Numbered from the stretch's first letter, positions 32,802 to 41,197 are shown. The stretch is DNA of 50,255 bases from Sporosarcina sp. NCCP-2222 (GCF_023168145.1 NZ_BQYK01000005.1:161616-211870); one strand, 5' to 3'. Notes: generated from the letters alone by a model not told the origin. Numbers and translations are program-made.

Positions 32802-34211
32802 TTAATTCCAGAAATCAGTTTTCTCTTTAAGCCCGATTGATTTCGCTTTGAAGACCGGGTTTTTGCCTTCCTTCTTCTGTTTCGTATAATCATCCAAACA
32901 TTTGAAGGCTGTGCGTCCGAGAATCAAGATAATTGGAATATTGATCAAAGCCATAATCCCCATCAAGACATCTGCAGTATCCCAAGCAATGGAGAAGTCG
33001 AGCTGTGCGCCGAAGAATACAATGACAACCGCAGCCAAACGGAAAATCATGAGTCCTGTTTTCCCTACACTCTTCTTGTTCAGGTACTTAAGATTCGATT
33101 CTGCGTAGAAGAAATTTCCGATAATCGTTGTGAAGGCGAAACAGAATAACGCAAAGGTAATGAACCAAATACCAAAATCACCAAATGTCGTAGAAACTGC
33201 TGCTTGTGCAAATGGCACACCTTTCAGTTCCTCTGTCGGTGTAACACCTGAGCTCAAAAGCATGAAAGCAGTAGCTGTACAAATCAACAATGTATCGATG
33301 AAAACAGATAGCATTTGGACAAGCCCTTGTTTCACTGGGTGGGATACACTTGCAGATGCAGCAGCGTTCGGAGCAGAACCTACCCCCGCTTCGTTCGAAT
33401 AAAGACCACGTTTGATACCGTGCATGATAGCAGAACCTGCAAAACCGCCAAATGCGGATTTAAAATCAAATGCTTGTTCAAAGATTGAGACAAACATGCT
33501 TGGCACAAGGTTCAAGTGAGTCACTACAATGATCAATGCAACGACAATATAAGAAATTGCCATGACAGGAACGAGGATACTTGTAATCTTGCTCAGCGTT
33601 TTGCCGCCTCTAAAAATACTGAGTCCTGTAAGCACCGCCAAGATAGCACCAACAATCACTGGTGTAGAAGAATTATAAAAGCCAAAACCTTCAAATGCAG
33701 AAGAAATATTAAATGCGGCAACCATGTTGAAACCGCCCATATACGTCAAAATCAAGGCCACTGCGAAGACAACGCCTAAGAAACGGCTCTTGAGTGCCGC
33801 TTGGATATAATAAGCCGGCCCACCAAACGAGCCTCCATCCTTATCACGAACTTTATAAATTTGAGCCAACGTACTTTCAATGAATGCCGAAGCGCCTCCG
33901 ATAATGGCGATCATCCACATCCAAAATACAGAGCCTGCGCCCCCTAACACAATCGCAGTAGATACCCCTGCGATATTCCCAACACCAACGCGGGAGGCAG
34001 TGGATACCATCAGTGCCTCAAATGCGGAAATCGAGTTTTTATCCTCTTTCGGCTCCGCTACCAGCTTGATGGATTCTTTAAAGAAACGGAACTGGACAAA
34101 CTTTGTACGGATTGTGAAGTACAAGCCTGCACCAATTAACAAGATAATGAGAATGTAACTATACAGCCACGTACTGAAACTCCCAATAAAACTCTGATAG
34201 ATGTCATACAT
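32802..34211 (-). CDS. Alanine/glycine:cation symporter family (AGCS) protein
   Basis: 469 residues with about eleven transmembrane helices. AGCS signatures are clear: STASRVGVGNIAGVSTAIVLGGAGSVFWMWM, FGGPAYYIQ, and IKRGLYSNEAGVGSAPNAAA. It imports a small amino acid with Na+ or H+. The start ATG has only a weak GAAAGCGAAG upstream. Placed directly ahead of orr, it may import ornithine or another substrate of the racemase, or D/L-alanine; substrate specificity cannot be read. Confidence 0.88.
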   Translation of the reverse strand: MYDIYQSFIGSFSTWLYSYILIILLIGAGLYFTIRTKFVQFRFFKESIKLVAEPKEDKNSISAFEALMVSTASRVGVGNIAGVSTAIVLGGAGSVFWMWMIAIIGGASAFIESTLAQIYKVRDKDGGSFGGPAYYIQAALKSRFLGVVFAVALILTYMGGFNMVAAFNISSAFEGFGFYNSSTPVIVGAILAVLTGLSIFRGGKTLSKITSILVPVMAISYIVVALIIVVTHLNLVPSMFVSIFEQAFDFKSAFGGFAGSAIMHGIKRGLYSNEAGVGSAPNAAASASVSHPVKQGLVQMLSVFIDTLLICTATAFMLLSSGVTPTEELKGVPFAQAAVSTTFGDFGIWFITFALFCFAFTTIIGNFFYAESNLKYLNKKSVGKTGLMIFRLAAVVIVFFGAQLDFSIAWDTADVLMGIMALINIPIILILGRTAFKCLDDYTKQKKEGKNPVFKAKSIGLKEKTDFWN

Positions 34212-34531
34212 GTTGAAACACTTCGCTTTCTATAATCAGAATAAATGTAGCATTCAAGTATGAATCCGTTTTCACGACATGATTCGTTGCTTGAACATAT
34301 TTTATTATTTTATCTTAATTTCGCTATTTTACAATAGTAAATCCTGACAAGCCAAACAAAATCAGCATCGAAAGTACGAGAAAAAGGCCGTATGAATACT
34401 CCTTTTTTCCTGTCGCAGGATCATTCGGCGAGTTACATAATCTTTTATTAAAACGAGGCGGGCCATTTGAGACGAGTTGCTTGTTGGGGCTCAATACATA
34501 CTGGAGGCAGAGCAAGCTTAGGATCGGGGAG

Positions 34532-34665
34532 TATGCGCGGATTTTAGGTGTTATGCGTGGATTGAAGGGAGTTATGCGCGGGTGGATGAAACTTATGCGC
34601 GAATGGAACAAACTTATGAGCGAATTTGGTGGGGGTATGCGCGGGTACCAGTAATTTTTGAGCGG
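34532..34665 (+). repeat. 21-bp periodic array, TATGCGCGG core (array B)
   Basis: Cores start at 34532, 34552, 34573, 34594, 34615, 34636 and 34657, with spacings of 20, then 21 five times. They read TATGCGCGG, TATGCGTGG, TATGCGCGG, TATGCGCGA, TATGAGCGA, TATGCGCGG and TTTGAGCGG. Intervening bases vary. Same family as array A but in the opposite orientation. Confidence 0.8.
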
Positions 34666-34790
34666 AAAGGTTGATTGGAAGAAGAGTATGGGCGATGAGG
34701 GTTCTGGTCTTTGAGTACTTTACATTGCGCGGAATGTTTTTGGTTCAATAGTATAGCTGCTCTTCAAATCCGTTCGACTCTAACAAAAAT

Positions 34791-34830
34791 TCCGCCGGCT
34801 TGTTCCATTTTCATGAACAAAGCCGGCGGA
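34791..34830 (-). terminator. Strong hairpin, terminator on the minus strand
   Basis: TCCGCCGGCTTGTTC pairs with GAACAAAGCCGGCGGA (one bulge); the minus strand continues AATTTTTG. The nearest minus gene ends 300 bp upstream at 35138. Confidence 0.65.
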
Positions 34831-35137
34831 TTATCATAAAACCGTGGTATGAGGTTCTCAAGTATCCAATGTCGTGACGGGCATATAATCCTTGCAAAGC
34901 AGACTGCATGGCTTCCTTTGATATATCGCAACACAACTCCCATGAGCAGCTTCCCTTAATGAAATACTGCGTATCGTGTTACGAATCACACTTGTAAATG
35001 CTGCAAACCAGATTGACATTCCCATATGATGAGCGGTTGGTTGACGGCTTGTTTTACTGGACAGCGTCAAACTGATTTACAAAAGATAGTGACTTCCGGA
35101 AGCCCGTACGGCAACCACCCCCTTTCCGGTTTCTTTC

Positions 35138-36211
35138 CTATTCTTCAATCATCCACTGACCTGAGCCTGGATCCTGTGTCATAGAAAACGCACGGTCAGC
35201 GACACCTTCACGTCCATACTGATAACGAATTTCTATTTGATTGCCAGCTACTTGCGTCACATTCCGGTAAGACGCCTCTACAAACAACTCCCCTAACCGA
35301 GTTGTGTTCGAAAGTGCAGTTGGTTGCGGCCATCTCTTGTCACCCAACAGTGCATCATACAAATAGAGATCAAAATATTGCTCCGGCGAGTAGACACCAT
35401 CCTGCCGCTCTACAAGATAATCCATATAGATTGAAGTCGTGCGCTCTTCTGTTGCGATGCCGGCCACTTGTCCATAAATTTTATGTACAGGCGTGATGGT
35501 CGCCCCCTGCACGGTTCGATCCGCAGGGAAATGGTTCAGGAGCAGATACTCTCGAGCATTCAGCACTTGATCATAGCCTCCTGCAATTCGCACGTTATGC
35601 TCTTTGTAACGATCCATCAGTTCAGTTTGGAGAGGTTCGCCATTAATCTTCAGCACCCCGTCCTGCAACTTAACCCGGTCTCCGGGTACCGCAATCACTT
35701 CATAATAGACATCTTTATATGTCGGCAAATGACTTGTCGTATCGGTCATTGTCCGCACTACATCGCCCGCCTGGTAGGCTGCTCGATCATAGATATCCGC
35801 TTTGCGTTCGATAACTGTATGGAACGTTTCGGAACTTCCCTTCCTGCTGAAAGGTTCAGGATCCACGTAATACAGACCATCCACTGCATCAAAATTCGGC
35901 AGTTTGGCAAACTCCTCAACATCAACAGCGGATAGCTGCTGCTTTTTTTGAAAAGCGGAGATCCGCGCTAAATCGTCTAGCGGATCATACGGCGTTCCTG
36001 GCCCCTGGTCAGAAGAAAACAGATTGGCAGGGTTCATTGAAATGAATAATAGCAGTGCGATGGCCGGAAGCGCTAGTGAGACCATCGCCACCTTCCACGA
36101 AGACTTTCTGGCAGACGGCCGTAATCTATTTTGCACACCTTGTTTGATGCGCCTTTCCTGCTCGGATGTATCCCCCATCATCCGATCCAGTTTGCGTTTC
36201 ATATCACTCAT
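35138..36211 (-). CDS. Anti-sigma factor with a degenerate signal-peptidase-I-like extracytoplasmic domain
   Basis: 357 residues. The cytosolic N-terminus (1-38) is charged and helical and could hold the sigma factor; one transmembrane segment follows at about 39-59. Residues about 130-252 resemble the beta domain of type I signal peptidases: AGDVVRTM, EVIAVPGDRVKLQDGVLKINGEPL, then EYLLLNHFP...YGQVAGI. The serine motif is missing and the general-base lysine before VIGLPGD is replaced by Tyr-Glu, so it should be inactive and probably binds a ligand or protein. Its ATG overlaps the sigma stop by 8 bp. The anti-sigma role is inferred from this pairing. Confidence 0.7.
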   Translation of the reverse strand: MSDMKRKLDRMMGDTSEQERRIKQGVQNRLRPSARKSSWKVAMVSLALPAIALLLFISMNPANLFSSDQGPGTPYDPLDDLARISAFQKKQQLSAVDVEEFAKLPNFDAVDGLYYVDPEPFSRKGSSETFHTVIERKADIYDRAAYQAGDVVRTMTDTTSHLPTYKDVYYEVIAVPGDRVKLQDGVLKINGEPLQTELMDRYKEHNVRIAGGYDQVLNAREYLLLNHFPADRTVQGATITPVHKIYGQVAGIATEERTTSIYMDYLVERQDGVYSPEQYFDLYLYDALLGDKRWPQPTALSNTTRLGELFVEASYRNVTQVAGNQIEIRYQYGREGVADRAFSMTQDPGSGQWMIEE

Positions 36212-36722
36212 TGCTCGTCACCTCCTCGTCTTCTTCCTCAAAAAACTCCTTGAGCTGCTGTTTCGCTCTCCGCAATCTCGTTTTCACGGTGTTTTCATTC
36301 AGCTCCAAATAACTCGCAATTTCCGCGATGGACTGCTCGTCGTAATAATATAAAATCAACGGCTCCCGGTACTTCAGCGGAAGTTGGAAAAGATGTTTCC
36401 GGAGAGATATCAGCTGCTCCTGTTCAAGCAATTCATCTTCCGCCCCTTTAGTAGAAGAGAAAGCTGCGCTAAGAAGCATATCTTTCTTATGCTTCCATGA
36501 ACGCAAATAATCCTTTGACCGATTGGCTGTCATTTTTGTCAAATACGTTTTGAGAGATGCATCCTTGCGAAACTGGTCGCTCTTTTGAAAATAGGTCACA
36601 AACACTTCTTGCACAATATCCTCGGCAGTCGACCAATTCTTTACATACAAATAAGCGATTCGCACCAAATAGCGCGTATGCTCATTCATCACTTGCTCCA
36701 TTTCATGCATTTCGTTACTCAC
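36204..36722 (-). CDS. ECF sigma factor
   Basis: 172 residues. Region 2 is YLVRIAYLYVKNWSTAEDIVQEVFVTYFQK...LKTYLTKMTANRSKDYLRSW; region 4 is LPLKYREPLILYYYDEQSIAEIASYLELNENTVKTRLRRAKQQL. The GTG at 36722 is preferred: it overlaps the stop of an 18-codon leader frame (GTGA), and its N-terminus aligns in length with the sibling sigma factor at 45372. ATG 36689 with GGAG is an alternative. It likely transcribes its own operon from the TGAAAC-N16-CGTCTG sequence upstream and is held by the membrane protein encoded downstream. Confidence 0.88.
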   Translation of the reverse strand: MSNEMHEMEQVMNEHTRYLVRIAYLYVKNWSTAEDIVQEVFVTYFQKSDQFRKDASLKTYLTKMTANRSKDYLRSWKHKKDMLLSAAFSSTKGAEDELLEQEQLISLRKHLFQLPLKYREPLILYYYDEQSIAEIASYLELNENTVKTRLRRAKQQLKEFFEEEDEEVTSNE

Positions 36723-36775
36723 TCATTTCTATAGCCATGGCAAGTACCTATTTTTCTATCACGCCATACCGGCAT
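36719..36775 (-). CDS. Possible 18-residue leader peptide coupled to the sigma gene
   Basis: ATG 36775 has a better ribosome site (TGGAGGAAAT) than the sigma gene itself. It encodes MPVWRDRKIGTCHGYRNE, and its TGA overlaps the sigma GTG by four bases (GTGA). The sigma GTG lacks a site of its own, so translational coupling is plausible. The peptide sequence itself may not matter. Confidence 0.5.
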   Translation of the reverse strand: MPVWRDRKIGTCHGYRNE

Positions 36776-36826
36776 ATTTCCTCCATTAAACCATATTAAA
36801 GTCACTCCGAAAAACTAAGCACCCTA

Positions 36827-36854
36827 CAGACGGCGTTTTTCAGAAAAAGTTTCA
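36827..36854 (-). promoter_or_regulatory. ECF-type promoter of the 36722 sigma operon
   Basis: Minus strand TGAAAC (36849-36854), 16 bp, CGTCTG (36827-36832). It matches the Bacillus ECF consensus TGAAAC-N16-CGTC and suggests autoregulation. Confidence 0.65.
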
Positions 36855-36993
36855 AATCTTTTAAAAGAAATTTTAGTTGAAGCAACTTGCGGACTCGCCT
36901 CAGTAAGAGAGACTAGTTGCCTGTCCACCAAGCTGTAATATTACTTATGTTCCTTGTTTCGCCTACAGATTGAATCCTGCAGAACACAGATAA

Positions 36994-37030
36994 AGACACT
37001 TGGCCTTTTTTCGGCCAAGTGTCTTTTTAC
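36994..37030 (-). terminator. Perfect-stem terminator
   Basis: AGACACTTGGCC/GGCCAAGTGTCT with a 7-nt loop, T-rich on both sides. Its right end overlaps the stop of the VOC gene. Confidence 0.85.
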
Positions 37031-37464
37031 TTGATTTCCTCCGCCAGCTCTAAAATAATGCCCTCTGGACCACGAACGTAGCATAACTTATAGCTTTGTT
37101 CATATTGCTCGATCTCACTAAAGATTTCCGCGCCGTTCTTTTGCAGCTTTTCGACAATGCCATCAATATCCTCAACAGCAAAGCAAATATGCCGGAGGCC
37201 CAGCGTATTGGCTAAGGGTTGTTGCATCTTTTGTTCGTCCGACGGCGAATAAAATTTAACCAGCTCGATCCATGTCTGACCATCCGGCGTCCCCAAACCT
37301 ACGCAAGCCGTTCTTACATTTGTCAGTCCAACAATCCGGTCCAACTGTTCCCCGTCTAATTCCCATTCCGCTTGCACTTCAAGCCCTAACTCAACGAAAA
37401 ACGCTTTCGCCGCTGACAGATCATGCACGTTTATGCTCACATGATCTATTCTATTGATTTTCAA
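37027..37464 (-). CDS. VOC family protein (glyoxalase/methylmalonyl-CoA epimerase-like)
   Basis: 145 residues from a TTG at 37464, 8 nt after AAGGAGG. Two beta-alpha-beta-beta-beta units are visible: INRIDHVSINVHDLSAAKAFFVELGLEVQ and GLRHICFAVEDIDGIVEKLQKNGAEIF. Candidate metal ligands are the H in IDHVSI, E in TWIELVKF, H in LRHICF and E in GIILELAEE, the glyoxalase I arrangement. The substrate is unknown. Single gene. Confidence 0.83.
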   Translation of the reverse strand: MKINRIDHVSINVHDLSAAKAFFVELGLEVQAEWELDGEQLDRIVGLTNVRTACVGLGTPDGQTWIELVKFYSPSDEQKMQQPLANTLGLRHICFAVEDIDGIVEKLQKNGAEIFSEIEQYEQSYKLCYVRGPEGIILELAEEIK

Positions 37465-37561
37465 ATCCCATACCTCCTTGAAATGAAATGCCACTTCTTA
37501 ATCAAAATTTACTTTTATAATAGGCTCTGTTAATTAATATTGTTGATAAATCTATTATTAT

Positions 37562-37590
37562 GAAAAAGGACCGTAAATATGTCCTTTTCT
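37562..37590. terminator. Short hairpin with T runs
   Basis: AAAAAGGAC/GTCCTTTTC with a 9-nt loop, in the spacer after the lipoprotein gene at 37665. Confidence 0.5.
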
Positions 37591-37664
37591 TTATTGTTAT
37601 TCAGCTATTGAAGTGTCGATTTTATTGTGCGAATACTCCAAGATAACTCCCTTATCCCCCAAAT

Positions 37665-38066
37665 TCAATATTGTTTCTTCACATCGTTATATATTTCCAT
37701 TGCTTGTTCGTATATAGTATTATTTGGTTCAATTTGATAATTTACAGAACTATCTTTCAGATGAAAAATCCCCTTATCATCTATCACTAAAATGCCTGAA
37801 ATTTGGTCACTATAGATAAATGTTATCGTGATCGCCTTTTCATTATTAATTTGTTGGTTTGTTTGTCCACTATATTCTATTTGATTGTAAGCCTTCACAA
37901 GTGACTGAACAGTTTCTTTATCTATTTTGTTATATCCCTCGTACAAACTCTGTCCAAAACCAATATCAAAGTAATCCGCTTTAATTTGATTTACAGAGTT
38001 ATTATTACATCCGCTTACAAGTAAAGATGCAATTAGTATAATAAACATAAATAATAATTTCTTCAC
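37665..38066 (-). CDS. Lipoprotein of unknown function
   Basis: 133 residues from a GTG, 7 nt after GGAG. It has a clean lipoprotein signal (MKKLLFMFIILIASLLVSGC). The mature domain is about 113 residues, AT-rich in codon use compared with neighbours, with NNEKAITITFIYSDQISGILVIDDKGIFHLKDS as the clearest beta segment. No family recognised. The low GC and lack of operon partners would fit a recently acquired or fast-evolving gene. Confidence 0.72.
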   Translation of the reverse strand: MKKLLFMFIILIASLLVSGCNNNSVNQIKADYFDIGFGQSLYEGYNKIDKETVQSLVKAYNQIEYSGQTNQQINNEKAITITFIYSDQISGILVIDDKGIFHLKDSSVNYQIEPNNTIYEQAMEIYNDVKKQY

Positions 38067-38236
38067 AATTTCACTCCATCCATTTGTACACTGATGAACA
38101 ACAACAGATCTAAAATTGATACGTTCTCAATGAGTTATAAGTTTCATTAATGGGTAATAAACAAGTCTCTACTATCATTTTGCTTATAGAATCATTGTCG
38201 CTTTGATGGTTCACAATTTCTAAGAATTAATATAAT

Positions 38237-38286
38237 AAAAAGCTTCCCGGATAACCGAACATTTCCGGTTTCCGAAAAGCTTTTCA
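38237..38286 (-). terminator. Terminator of the SDR gene
   Basis: AAAAGCTT and CGG/ACCG arms pair through two stacked stems; the minus strand ends GGGAAGCTTTTTATT. Confidence 0.75.
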
Positions 38287-38302
38287 TTTATTCTAGCTGA
38301 AC

Positions 38303-39064
38303 TTAGTATGCACTCCAGCCCGCGTCTGCCGCCAACGCAACCCCGTTAATATAAGCCGATTCATCGGATGCGAGGAACAAAGCAATGTTGGCAATGTCCT
38401 GAACTTGTCCAGATTTCGGCAGCAATTTAATGCCGCGTATTGCGACTTCCATGCCAAACGGATCCACGTTCGTCATCGTCTGTGCAAATCCCGTATCAAT
38501 ATTCGCTGGAGCGATTGCGTTGCAGCGGATGTTTTGCGGTCCGTACTGGGATGCCACGTTTTTCGTCATCCCGACAACCGCATGCTTCGCAGCTGTATAT
38601 GCAAGACCTCCGCGTCCGCCTGTCAAACCGGCAATCGAAGCCATATTCAATATCGTGCCGCCCCCGTTTTCAATGAAATGAGGAATGATACTACGAAGTC
38701 CGTGCATGACCCCATTTACATTAATGTCCATTACACGGTTCCAAGTCGCATCCTCCACATTCGCAGCCGCCTGCATATTATCGCCAACACCCGCGTTATT
38801 GACGAGAATATCCGCTTTGCCAAACGTTTCAATCGTCTCCTGCACCATGCGTTCCACGTCTTCCCGCTTCGCTACGTTCACCGCAACGCCATGCACCCCA
38901 AACCCGATTTCCTTAAATTCTTCCACCGTCTGCTTCATCGCTTCTTCATTGAAATCAGCAATGACCACTTTCGCGCCCTCTTTCGCAAACGCTTTGGCAA
39001 TCTCTTTCCCGATGCCTGCGGCACTTCCCGTAATGATAGCTACTTTGCCCTGTAAACGCTCCAT
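38303..39064 (-). CDS. Short-chain dehydrogenase/reductase (SDR)
   Basis: 253 residues, ATG 39064 after AGGTGA. It is a classical SDR: cofactor loop TGSAAGIG (residues about 12-19), an Asp at the end of beta-2 (VIADFN) indicating NAD(H) preference, NNAG, the catalytic Ser in NMASIAG, and YTAAK with catalytic Tyr and Lys. The C-terminal substrate loop AIAPANIDTGFAQTM is typical of 3-ketoacyl or polyol reductases; no substrate can be named. Single gene. Confidence 0.86.
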   Translation of the reverse strand: MERLQGKVAIITGSAAGIGKEIAKAFAKEGAKVVIADFNEEAMKQTVEEFKEIGFGVHGVAVNVAKREDVERMVQETIETFGKADILVNNAGVGDNMQAAANVEDATWNRVMDINVNGVMHGLRSIIPHFIENGGGTILNMASIAGLTGGRGGLAYTAAKHAVVGMTKNVASQYGPQNIRCNAIAPANIDTGFAQTMTNVDPFGMEVAIRGIKLLPKSGQVQDIANIALFLASDESAYINGVALAADAGWSAY

Positions 39065-39257
39065 TATGATCACCTGTCCTTTTGATATACTACTTCTTTC
39101 ATTATATCAAAAAGGTTTAACGTTTAAATGATTTGGAATTGTAATTCAAGTAATGTTCACTGGCAATACATAAATTTGACATCAAATTGCTAGAGTACAG
39201 ATGTAAAAAGCCAGATACTTGATGTAATCACTTTTGCAGAGAATAACCAAATTCTTT

Positions 39258-39287
39258 TGAAACGAAAATGGTCCGCTGCGGGTCTAA
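39258..39287 (+). promoter_or_regulatory. ECF-type promoter of the 39316 sigma operon
   Basis: TGAAAC (39258-39263), 17 bp, GGTCTAA (39281-39287). The inferred start lies about 10 nt before the GAAAGGAG ribosome site. The -10 differs by one base from the CGTCTAA seen at 45342. Confidence 0.55.
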
Positions 39288-39315
39288 CTGGTGTCCGGAC
39301 GAAAGGAGTGGCCTC

Positions 39316-39843
39316 ATGAAGTATGAAAAATTACTGAAGAAAGCCCAGACAGGCAATGAAGAGGCTTTCTTGAAACTGATTGATGTGGAAAAGGATAAAT
39401 TATATCGTATGGCATTTATTTACGTACGAAATGAAACAGATGCTCTCGATATCGTGCAAGAGACGATTTATAAAGCTTACCGGGGAGTGGGGAGTGTAAA
39501 AGAATCGGCCTATTTTTCAACATGGCTCACAAGAATTCTAATTAATTCCGCACTCGATTTCATTCAAAAAAACAGCAAAGTAGTACCAATCGAGAAGGAC
39601 ATGTTGGAAAGGATCGAAGCCGAACCTCCCAAGTCGCAGGAAGACGTACTCGATTTACAAAAAGCCATTGGGCAACTGGAGGAAAAATATAAGTCAGTTA
39701 TCTTACTGAGATTCTATCAGGATTTAACTATCCCGCAAATTGCGGATGTACTGGATTGTCCAGAAGGCACGGTAAAGACAAATCTACATCGTGCCGTCAA
39801 CCAATTGAGAATGACATATAAGGAGGTTTGCAGCAATGAATGA
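39316..39843 (+). CDS. ECF sigma factor (SigV/SigX-like)
   Basis: 175 residues, ATG after GAAAGGAG. Region 2: LYRMAFIYVRNETDALDIVQETIYKAYRGV...YFSTWLTRILINSALDFIQK. Region 4: LEEKYKSVILLRFYQDLTIPQIADVLDCPEGTVKTNLHRAVNQLR. The overall pattern is closest to the SigV/SigI-like Bacillus ECF group. Its last 8 bp overlap the downstream membrane gene, the standard layout of a sigma/anti-sigma pair. Confidence 0.9.
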   Translation: MKYEKLLKKAQTGNEEAFLKLIDVEKDKLYRMAFIYVRNETDALDIVQETIYKAYRGVGSVKESAYFSTWLTRILINSALDFIQKNSKVVPIEKDMLERIEAEPPKSQEDVLDLQKAIGQLEEKYKSVILLRFYQDLTIPQIADVLDCPEGTVKTNLHRAVNQLRMTYKEVCSNE

Positions 39844-41170
39844 ACCAAGTCACGAGGTCAAACGGGCAATTGAGAAAATTGAGGTGCCGGAAGGGAAATT
39901 GGATCAGGCCATCCTAACAGGAATAGGCAAGGCGAAAGACCAGCAGAAGAAACCACCTAGGAAGCTGTATCCTTTCTTTATCGCCGCAACCGTTGCTGTT
40001 TTCCTGACAGCCGGTTCAGCATTCGTCTCCCCCGCCATGGCGAGGATGCTGTCGTCAGTGCCTGTCTTCGATTCCATTTTCGAGTTCGCTGGTGATTTAG
40101 GATTGGTCATCGCCAGTGAACGAGGGCTTTCACAAGGCATCGGCCAAACTGTGACGGATCAAGGGATTAGCCTGACAATCGAGGATGTCTATTATGACGG
40201 AACTCGACTGTCCCTAAGTTACCTTCAAGAAGGTACCGAAGAGAAAGGCCGAATTGACCAGTTAGGGGAATTGCAATTATTCGTAGACGGCAAGGAAATC
40301 AATTTTGGCGACAGCAGGACAGGAAAGCAACTAGCCGAGACACAATATGCCGGGGTTATCAACATCCACACAGTGGAAAGCCTGCCAGATTCATTTGAAC
40401 TGAAGATAGGAGTAAGGTATATAGACGACGTACAAGGCTCATGGAATTTCACAATACCTGTGAAGAAAGCAAAGGAAGCTGTGACGACTATTTCGTCTGG
40501 AGAAACCGTAACCTACAAGGACCAGATCATTACTGTAAATGATGTGAAGATTGGTCCCGCAGGCACGAAGCTGTCATTGTCTATCTCTGCCCCGGATGCT
40601 TCTTCGTTGATGATGGTCGATGATCACCTTCTACAGTTCAACTTACTGGATGAACAGGGAAATGCACTCACATTACTCGACGCTTATGGTACAGGGGATG
40701 ACTCGAAGGATGGCAGACATATAATTGAGATGGAATATCGCTATGAACCGCTATCTGATGACGTCAAAGCATTGACAGTCAGTCCGTATCTCCTGCCTGT
40801 TAATACAGGGGCCCCTGTGAAAATTGAACAAGAACTACTACCGGATCATCTGCCGCTCACAGTCGATCAAGGAGAGATGGGCTCGATCATCGTCCATTCC
40901 ATCCGACATGAGGATGACGGGATGGTGCTGACATTTGAATCCGATAGTGAATTCCCATTCGATGGGTATTTCCAGTACAACACAATTTGGCTGGAAGACG
41001 AGGCTGGCAACAATTTAACGTCATCCAAGAAGGCCCTCCCAGAGCGCATCCGGCCGAATATTTATGAACAAGAGTTCAAAAAAGCTGATGGTCCACTGAC
41101 GCTTGTTACGTTCGAAATGCATGAACTGAAGGTGCTAAAGGAGTACGAGGTTTCGATTCCACTTCGATGA
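39836..41170 (+). CDS. Membrane anti-sigma-type protein with a DUF4179-like extracytoplasmic region
   Basis: 444 residues, ATG overlapping the sigma stop by 8 bp. The N-terminal 40 residues are cytosolic and amphipathic (EVKRAIEKIEVPEGKLDQAIL), followed by a transmembrane segment at about 43-64. VSPAMARMLSSVPVFDSIFEFAGDLGLVIASERGLSQGIGQTVTDQGISLTIEDVYYDG is the hallmark of DUF4179 proteins, which regularly follow ECF sigma genes. The remaining 300 residues are beta-rich Ig-like modules (DUF5643-like). It probably sequesters the sigma factor until an envelope signal is sensed. Confidence 0.83.
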   Translation: MNEPSHEVKRAIEKIEVPEGKLDQAILTGIGKAKDQQKKPPRKLYPFFIAATVAVFLTAGSAFVSPAMARMLSSVPVFDSIFEFAGDLGLVIASERGLSQGIGQTVTDQGISLTIEDVYYDGTRLSLSYLQEGTEEKGRIDQLGELQLFVDGKEINFGDSRTGKQLAETQYAGVINIHTVESLPDSFELKIGVRYIDDVQGSWNFTIPVKKAKEAVTTISSGETVTYKDQIITVNDVKIGPAGTKLSLSISAPDASSLMMVDDHLLQFNLLDEQGNALTLLDAYGTGDDSKDGRHIIEMEYRYEPLSDDVKALTVSPYLLPVNTGAPVKIEQELLPDHLPLTVDQGEMGSIIVHSIRHEDDGMVLTFESDSEFPFDGYFQYNTIWLEDEAGNNLTSSKKALPERIRPNIYEQEFKKADGPLTLVTFEMHELKVLKEYEVSIPLR

Positions 41171-41197
41171 GAGTAAGAACAACTGATGGAGCCTAGT

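Larger units (their letters stand above)
34212..35137. other. 925-bp intergenic region with repeat array and orphan hairpin
   Basis: Contains array B (34532-34665) and a strong hairpin (34791-34830). The remaining 300 bp to 35137 hold only frames without ribosome sites, and I recognise no gene or remnant. A small hydrophobic frame ends at 34324 (see rejected items). Confidence 0.5.

Noticed and set aside
34324..34611. Minus-strand frame whose C-terminal 35 residues look like a membrane helix (LFLVLSMLILFGLSGFTIVK)
   Set aside because: Its N-terminal half is translated from repeat array B and no start codon has a ribosome site. The hydrophobic end could be a remnant, but there is not enough to call a gene.
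34858..35070. Minus-strand 70-residue frame in the gap after the anti-sigma gene
   Set aside because: No ribosome site and no recognisable motif in this or the other two frames; treated as non-coding.
37515..37560. Possible insertion-sequence end (GGCTCTGTTAATTAATATTG)
   Set aside because: No inverted partner, transposase fragment or target duplication could be found nearby.
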